Source of the DNA: Roseomonas gilardii subsp. gilardii
GTDB lineage: Bacteria > Pseudomonadota > Alphaproteobacteria > Acetobacterales > Acetobacteraceae
Assembly: GCF_023078375.1 (NCBI RefSeq)
Contig: NZ_CP095554.1
Location: 3,092,501-3,156,500, forward strand
Length of the DNA stretch: 64,000 nt
Reading direction: 5' to 3'
The notes beneath the pieces were generated by a model that was given only the letters and a program-made list of their open reading frames with translations, did no database searches and was not told where the DNA came from. The position numbers and the translations under genes are program-made. This document shows positions 59,314-64,000 of the stretch, piece after piece. Each line of letters starts with the position of its first letter. Positions within the stretch are counted from its first letter, which is position 1.

Positions 59314-60061
59314 TGTCGTGTTCCTTTTCCTGTCGGGCCGCACCATTGCGACCTCGATGGTGGTCGTGAGACCGGAGACGATCGACCCCGCACCCTTGGG
59401 CTGAAACGAAGTGGAAGGCGTCCGGCGACGGCTTTTTTGCTTCGCGATGCAAAGCCGTAGGCGGCGGAAAAAAGCGGGCGACGGACGTTGCGGGAAGGCG
59501 AGCGAGACGCCGCTATGCGGCGGCGGTCTTCGGTCAGACCGTGCCAATCGAGGACGCGGATGGAGCGCCCGTCTCAGGAAATCGGGGGAATCCGGCGGCA
59601 ATGGCGGCCGTCCCTGCGCCTCGCCAGGATCGGGATTGGTGCTGAAGGGGCTGCGTGGGTGCGGTGAGTCTGATCCCACCGGGGGATGTGTTCGCCTATT
59701 GCCAGCGGGTCGATAGCGAATGCGGGTTTGTCGGCCCTTCGCCGGTGCTGCCATGTTTGTCGTGGCCGGAACGCGCCTGCGGTTGCCGCACGATGTTTCG
59801 GCCAAGCGGATGGTCGCAGCCTCCGGCGCTGATCCATCTGCCGGTCGACGCGGACACAAGGCCTAACCGCGTCATGGTGCTGCCGTGGCGACTTGGGTTG
59901 ACTCACCTGCTCCCTGCCAAACCGCGCGGGGCGTATCGCGAAATCGCCGCCACCCTTGCGTTAGCGATCGAAGCCGGATGGCGGAAACGCGCCTGTGGGC
60001 GTGGTTCCGGCGCAGCCGAGAGCGCGGCCCGAAGGGCAACGCCATTGCCAAAATCACACGT
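59314..60061. other. Region without a supported gene
   Basis: About 750 bases with only Arg/Pro/Gly-rich shadow frames on both strands and no family match, tRNA or clear repeat. It holds the promoter of the DUF736 gene. It may be the remains of a lost gene. Confidence 0.5.
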
Positions 60062-60478
60062 TTATCTGTCGCTTCCGACAACATCCGCAGCCAGCCGCAT
60101 CAGCGCCGACAGGCCGGTGACACCACCGCCAATCAGGCAGAAAATCACACGCCAGATATCGGACGGCACGGCATCGCGCGTGATGCCATGGACCAGCGCA
60201 AAACCGGCGATGGCAGCGGGGGCGGCAAAGACCAGCGCCACGGCGAGGCGCAGGATCGGTGTCCTCACCACCATGAACAGGGCCACCAGCAGACCATAAG
60301 CGGCGGCTCCTGCGGTCAGCCCGACCAGCCCCGCACCGATCAGGCCGGAGCCGGAGGCGTAGGCCAAACGCGCCGCTTCGATGCCGAGCATGAAGGGCAG
60401 CGCATAGATAGCCAGCGTATAGGCCAGAACACACAGACCGGCGATCAGCGCAACGGCCATCAACATGAGCACGATCAT
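60062..60478 (-). CDS. Hypothetical integral membrane protein
   Basis: A 138-residue protein made of about four hydrophobic helices (LMLMAVALIAGLCVLAYTLA, GLVGLTAGAAAYGLLVALFM, LAVALVFAAPAAIAGFALVH). No family is recognised. AGGAGGATT lies before the ATG at 60478. It follows the ParB-like gene on the same strand by about 135 bases and may be part of its transcript. Confidence 0.72.
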   Translation of the reverse strand: MIVLMLMAVALIAGLCVLAYTLAIYALPFMLGIEAARLAYASGSGLIGAGLVGLTAGAAAYGLLVALFMVVRTPILRLAVALVFAAPAAIAGFALVHGITRDAVPSDIWRVIFCLIGGGVTGLSALMRLAADVVGSDR

Positions 60479-60613
60479 GGCGGAATCCTCCTGTGCCGAT
60501 GACCGCAACGGACATCGGATCGGTCGCGCGGGGTCGATCCCCGCGCGACCGCGATTTTTGGGATGGTTGGAAACAGGAAGGCCGGGACCGCTCACGCGAT
60601 CCCGGCCCGGTCC

Positions 60614-62641
60614 TCACTCGGCGGCTTGCAGATAGGCGTCCACTTCCGGCGCAGCGTCCAGCCACGCGGGCCGCGCGGTGCGTAGCAGGGACGGCAACCA
60701 GCCGGTTCCGGCCAGAAGCTGTTCGGCAGCCTCCGCCATGTCAGGCTTCTTCAAGCCTGTGATCTGCTCGGCGGCTTCGTCGCTGACACCTTCACAAACG
60801 GCAGCGAGGATATGCGCCTTGGTCACGCGACCGAGATAGGTCCGGGTCGTCGGAGTCCAGTGCGCCGTCATGTCCAGCGCCACCGCGCTCGCCAGCTTCT
60901 CCGTGGTCGCGCGGGCGTTCGGCTTCTGCTCCCACGGTATCCTGACCGCATTGACGGTCAGCGATGCGCAATGGGCGAGCAAGGCCATGAGGCTCGCCTG
61001 ATCCAGCCCGGCGACGAACGACCACAGGTCCGCCACGTCGCGGGGCATGTCCGATGCCCATCCGGCATGACGATCCGCCAGCGCCTGCGCGGCGGGCGTG
61101 TCCTCGATCCCGTCCGCGTGGGACGCGAGATACGCGCTGGTCAGCCTGATTTCGAGGCAGGAGGCTTCCCCGCCGCGATAGAAGGTCTGCGCCGCGAGCG
61201 CATGAACAACCGCCACAAGCGCCATGTCCGGTTGCTCGCCAAGGGCGAGACGCAGGCCAAGGGTGCGATGCGCGGTCAGGTCGCGGACAAGGGCATCCGA
61301 CAGCGGCTTTCCCGCATCACCGGCATCCTCGTCTTCCGGGTTCGGTTCGGCGTCCTCGCCATCGTCCTCGTCCCATATGATTTCCCCATCCTCGGTGATG
61401 GTGACGGTTTTACCATCTTCGCCTTCCTCCATTTCCGGTGCCTCGTCCTCGGCGCGGATAAAGCCGCGTTCGATGCGGGCGGTGCCGTCATGGTTCAGGA
61501 TGACGAACACCCCACCGCGCCCGATCTCGTCGGCATCATAGGCGTGGCGCTTGGCGTCGATCCGCTCGATCTCCATTTCCAACTCCCCGAACCGCTGATC
61601 CGCTTCGTCGGGCAATTCGTCATAACCCTCATATTCAGCGGTCAGACGGTCGTATTCTTCCTGCGCGGCATCATAGGCGGCGGCGTCTTCCGCCGACAGG
61701 TCCACCGGATGCGGATAGGTGCGGCGCATCCCGTGGGCATGGGGGAAGTCGATGTGAACGGTGGTCCACTTCCATCCCTCTGATACCTGCACTTCGGCGG
61801 CGATGGTTCCCAGCTTGTCGATGACCAGCCGGTCCAGCAGCGCGGCGTCCTCGAAAAAGCCGCCCCGGTCCTCGGTGAAGAGGTCGCGGATGATGGTGCC
61901 GCCCGCTTCGGCATAGGCGTCCGCCCCGACGAAACGCGCGCGCCGGTCGGTCGCCTCCACGTTCATCTTGGTCAGGTCGCGCCGGATGATCCACGGCTCG
62001 CGGTTATAGGACAGGTTGTCGAACACCTGCTCCTGCCGGTCGTGATCCTTGGTGATGGCGAAGGCCATCAACTGGTCCAGCGACAAGCCGCCCTGGCGAT
62101 AGACCTGCATCAGCTTCGGGCTGACCGCGCCGAGACGCATCCGCTGGCGGACGACATGCGGAGTCACGCCGAACCGGGCGGCAATCTCTTCCGCGCCCCA
62201 TCCACGATTGTCCGCCAACTCCCGGAACCGCTCATACTGGTCGGCGGGATGCATCGCCTCGCGGGTGACGTTCTCGTCAAGCGAGATTTCTGCCGCATCG
62301 TTCTCGGTATCCAGAACACAACGGATCGGTTCGGATTTCTTGATCTGCTTGCGCTTCACGCGCAGCATTTGCGCCAGCCTCCGGCCTTCGCCGATGGTCA
62401 CGAAGTAGCTTCCGGTCGGTTCGCCGTCCGTGTTCGTCTCCGGCTCCACCACCAGATTTTGCAGCATCCCCTTGGCGGCGATGCTGGCTGCCAGCGCCTC
62501 GATATGGGCTTCGCTGTGCGGGGTCTTGCGGGCATTGCGGGGCGACTTCTTGAGTTTCGACAGCGGCAAGGACAGCACCGCGCCGTTTTCTGCGGCGGGG
62601 ACGTCGGAAACCGTGGCGGTCGTTTCGATAGTGTCGGTCAT
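60614..62641 (-). CDS. ParB/RepB/Spo0J-family protein, large form
   Basis: A 675-residue protein. The N-terminal ParB nuclease-like/CTPase domain has LPLSKLKKSPRNARKTPHSE, NLVVEPETNTDGEPTGSYFV and GEGRRLAQMLRVKRK; a helix-turn-helix follows (WGAEEIAARFGVTPHVVRQR). The long C-terminal extension has a very acidic segment (about residues 430-470) and a further helical domain. Its size is well above that of a plain ParB (about 300 residues). Such large forms are typical of ICEs and plasmids of this group, often without a ParA; a role in maintenance or gene control is inferred. It shares its leader with DUF932. Confidence 0.9.
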   Translation of the reverse strand: MTDTIETTATVSDVPAAENGAVLSLPLSKLKKSPRNARKTPHSEAHIEALAASIAAKGMLQNLVVEPETNTDGEPTGSYFVTIGEGRRLAQMLRVKRKQIKKSEPIRCVLDTENDAAEISLDENVTREAMHPADQYERFRELADNRGWGAEEIAARFGVTPHVVRQRMRLGAVSPKLMQVYRQGGLSLDQLMAFAITKDHDRQEQVFDNLSYNREPWIIRRDLTKMNVEATDRRARFVGADAYAEAGGTIIRDLFTEDRGGFFEDAALLDRLVIDKLGTIAAEVQVSEGWKWTTVHIDFPHAHGMRRTYPHPVDLSAEDAAAYDAAQEEYDRLTAEYEGYDELPDEADQRFGELEMEIERIDAKRHAYDADEIGRGGVFVILNHDGTARIERGFIRAEDEAPEMEEGEDGKTVTITEDGEIIWDEDDGEDAEPNPEDEDAGDAGKPLSDALVRDLTAHRTLGLRLALGEQPDMALVAVVHALAAQTFYRGGEASCLEIRLTSAYLASHADGIEDTPAAQALADRHAGWASDMPRDVADLWSFVAGLDQASLMALLAHCASLTVNAVRIPWEQKPNARATTEKLASAVALDMTAHWTPTTRTYLGRVTKAHILAAVCEGVSDEAAEQITGLKKPDMAEAAEQLLAGTGWLPSLLRTARPAWLDAAPEVDAYLQAAE

Positions 62642-62651
62642 GGTCTTGATC

Positions 62652-62892
62652 CTTTGGCTTGGGTTTCGCGCAGCGAAGCGCCGCGCTGAAACCCTGCCCG
62701 TCGGCGAGACCGGGGGGTGCAAGGAGCAAGGGCGGCCGGGACGGAGGGGGATCACCCGGCCTGCACAAGCGGATCGAAATCATGACTGAGAGTGTGAAAC
62801 ACGCATCCGCGCGGAAGGCTGGGGAGACCGTCCCGGTCGAGCGTCAGCGATCCCTTGCGCCGCGCCAGGGGGCAGCGCCCCCAAGCAATTAG
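62652..62892. repeat. Leader repeat, copy upstream of the ParB-like gene
   Basis: The homologue of 58620-58830. The two conserved blocks are separated here by about 45 extra bases. The identical run GGTCGAGCGTCAGCGATCCC starts at 62835 here and at 58775 in the other copy. The block abuts the start of the gene. Confidence 0.75.
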
Positions 62893-62990
62893 CCCGGCAT
62901 GAGCGCGAGCAGGCGCCGGGCACGAGGACCGGATCAGGATGGATAAAGATCAAAACCTGAAAGCCATGCAGCCTGATCGCCGCGCCGCCT

Positions 62991-63617
62991 CTATACTTTC
63001 GGGTCAGCGTGACCCAGTTCAACCGCCTTGCGACGTTGGGCGGTCGTCAACGCACTCCAAAACCGATGAACGCGCGCAGTCGGCATTTGTCTGAGATCGT
63101 CGATATGTTGGGCGCGGCGAAGCTCGATCTGGAAGAACGACGGGTGATGATCGATGTTGAAGGCCTGAAGCTTCCAAAGCACGACGGCGGCGTATTTCGG
63201 CGTGAGCTTCTTGTTCTTGCGATAGTAATCCAGAGCCCCCGACAGGATGGGATTGTTCTCTTTCGCGGCAAGCTGTTCGAGTGTGCGGATGCAGGATTCC
63301 AACTGCATCTGTTGGGTCAGCTTGGTGAGGTGACGCTTCGCCTCGGCTGGCGACAGGCGCCGCCCTTTCTCCATGACCGCCACGTCGAATTGAAGTATGC
63401 AGTGGGAGCCGACCCAAAGCGTCGCATCGGTATAGTGATTGGCGATCTCGAAGTGGTAGCGAAGGTCTTGCTGGCCGCAGAGTTCACAGGTTTCGACGGG
63501 TTGCTCGTGATCGACTGTGTTGTCGGTGAAGGACCACTCGTCGAACGCAGCCGGCAGGTTTCCCGCCACTGAAAGCGGAAGAATACTGTCACGAACCCGT
63601 TGCGTGTATCCGCCCAT
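62991..63617 (-). CDS. Hypothetical protein with a zinc-finger-like N-terminus
   Basis: A 208-residue protein. ETCELCGQQDLRYHFEIANH and LWVGSHCILQF suggest a CxxC...C zinc site; the remainder is helical (KRHLTKLTQQMQLESCIRTL, LRRAQHIDDLRQMPTARVHR). No family is recognised. It is divergent from the Fic gene, with a 99-base gap that carries repeated AT-rich motifs, so the two may be regulated together. Confidence 0.72.
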   Translation of the reverse strand: MGGYTQRVRDSILPLSVAGNLPAAFDEWSFTDNTVDHEQPVETCELCGQQDLRYHFEIANHYTDATLWVGSHCILQFDVAVMEKGRRLSPAEAKRHLTKLTQQMQLESCIRTLEQLAAKENNPILSGALDYYRKNKKLTPKYAAVVLWKLQAFNIDHHPSFFQIELRRAQHIDDLRQMPTARVHRFWSALTTAQRRKAVELGHADPKV

Positions 63618-63630
63618 GATGGTGCCGCCC

Positions 63631-63695
63631 GTTATTTAAGACCGCTTAACTTAGCCCAACCTCTATTTAAGCCAAGTGGCAATTGCTTAAATAAC
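63631..63695. promoter_or_regulatory. Repeated AT-rich motifs between the zinc-finger gene and the Fic gene
   Basis: GTTATTTAAG (63631-63640) and CTTAAATAAC (63686-63695) are perfect inverted repeats; TATTTAAG recurs at 63664-63671. The three sites are spaced about 20-30 bases in a divergent promoter, which fits a repressor-controlled operator set. Confidence 0.55.
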
Positions 63696-63716
63696 GCTGC
63701 ACCCACATAATGGGGC

Positions 63717-64000
63717 ATGTCCGAATCAGCTTCCAACCTCCGGCTAGGCCGCTTTGTCGAGACCTCGATTGCGGGCGAAATGGTGCGCGCCTTCGTGCCG
63801 CCTCCGCTGCCGCCGAAACCGCCGATCGACGTGCTGGATCTTCTGGAGCGGCTCAGTCTGGCGGAACGTGCCTTGGGGCGACTGGACGGCATCACCATGC
63901 TGCTGCCGCGTCAGGAACTGTTCCTCTACATGTATGTGAGGAAAGAAGCGGTGCTTTCATCCCAGATCGAGGGCACGCAATCGACTCTTTCGGATTTGCT
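63717..64000 (+). CDS. Fic family protein, N-terminal part (runs off the window)
   Basis: The first 94 codons are in the window. The sequence GRFVETSIAGEMVRAFVPPP, then ALGRLDGITMLLPRQELFLY and VRKEAVLSSQIEGTQSTLSD is the N-terminal Fic domain; the SSQIEGT segment is the inhibitory helix motif (S/T)xxxE(G/N)-like. Fic proteins transfer AMP to target proteins, and many are in toxin-antitoxin or defence loci. The active-site HxFxDGNGR motif is beyond the window. Confidence 0.85.
   Translation, partial: MSESASNLRLGRFVETSIAGEMVRAFVPPPLPPKPPIDVLDLLERLSLAERALGRLDGITMLLPRQELFLYMYVRKEAVLSSQIEGTQSTLSDL

Larger units (their letters stand above)
26925..64000. mobile_element. Integrative and conjugative element (left part, continues past the window)
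   Basis: From the 3' end of tRNA-Ser to the window end the genes are those of a conjugative element: integrase-type recombinase, AlpA-type excisionase, relaxase, TraF peptidase, full trb mating-pair set, TraG coupling protein, RepA, ParB-like protein, and many DUF families tied to ICEs (DUF736, DUF2274, DUF2285, DUF2840, DUF932, DUF6499). The gene order follows tripartite-ICE-type systems such as ICEMlSymR7A. A cargo block is inserted between traG and the relaxase gene. No second copy of the tRNA 3' end is seen, so the right end is outside. Confidence 0.93.

Noticed and set aside
59574-59906. A 110-codon minus-strand frame in the 59.3-60.1 kb gap
   Set aside because: Its Arg/Pro/His-rich composition is typical of antisense or out-of-frame GC-rich DNA, and no start context or family supports it.

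Overview
The window has two parts of different origin. Bases 1 to about 26,925 look like the chromosome of a very GC-rich alphaproteobacterium. The protein style (imuA/dnaE2-type SOS genes, an M20 peptidase beside a Tat-exported solute-binding protein, a B12 riboswitch before a MetE-like enzyme) suggests an Acetobacteraceae member such as Roseomonas; that assignment is from memory of the families, not from a search. From about 26,925 to the end at 64,000 lies a large part of an integrative and conjugative element (ICE). It sits against the 3' end of a tRNA-Ser(GGA) gene and resembles elements of rhizobia and sphingomonads. Its far end and second attachment site are not in the window.

Chromosomal part. 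In order it carries: a LysR regulator and a DUF1127 gene; a LexA-box-controlled imuA followed by a scar that fuses the start of imuB to the end of dnaE2; an L,D-transpeptidase/YcbK cell-wall pair; a DUF1028 protein and a methyltransferase; a divergent oxyR-ahpC-ahpD peroxide-defence locus; a cobalamin riboswitch with a MetE-like enzyme; tRNA-Val(GAC); an N-formylglutamate amidohydrolase; a predicted small RNA; a lytic transglycosylase; two 2-hydroxyacid dehydrogenases; a PfpI-like protein; a DUF4139 protein; a Tet-like MFS pump; an ABC solute-binding protein with an M20 peptidase; and TerB-like, DUF188 and SDR genes. At least five of these genes are broken by an apparent single-base indel, several of them at G/C homopolymers, which could be real decay or sequencing error.

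ICE part. A serine recombinase reads back through the tRNA gene. A DUF2274-trbI-G-F-L-K-J-E-D-C-B transfer operon and a CopG-TraG coupling-protein operon form the mating machinery. A cargo block (LysR, molybdenum hydroxylase subunits, metallo-beta-lactamase-fold and isochorismatase-fold hydrolases, MFS pump, MerR regulator) encodes mostly exported enzymes. A second operon, AlpA-type excisionase, RepA, DUF2840, TraF peptidase, DUF736, lytic transglycosylase, relaxase, has the order of the rdfS-to-rlxS region of ICEMlSymR7A. A candidate oriT precedes the relaxase gene, and a candidate replication origin lies inside repA.

Control. Next to the excisionase operon lie an XRE repressor (QseC-like) divergent from a small DUF2285 protein (QseM-like), and a split DUF6499/DUF2285 pair that can be joined by a +1 frameshift at a TTT-CCC-GAC-TGA site, as in the FseA activator. 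A 50-bp dyad element with one compensatory stem change lies upstream of both the excisionase operon and the recombinase operon, which suggests one activator for both. Maintenance genes (DUF932, ParB-like, a membrane protein), two copies of a roughly 200-bp leader, and a partial Fic gene end the window.
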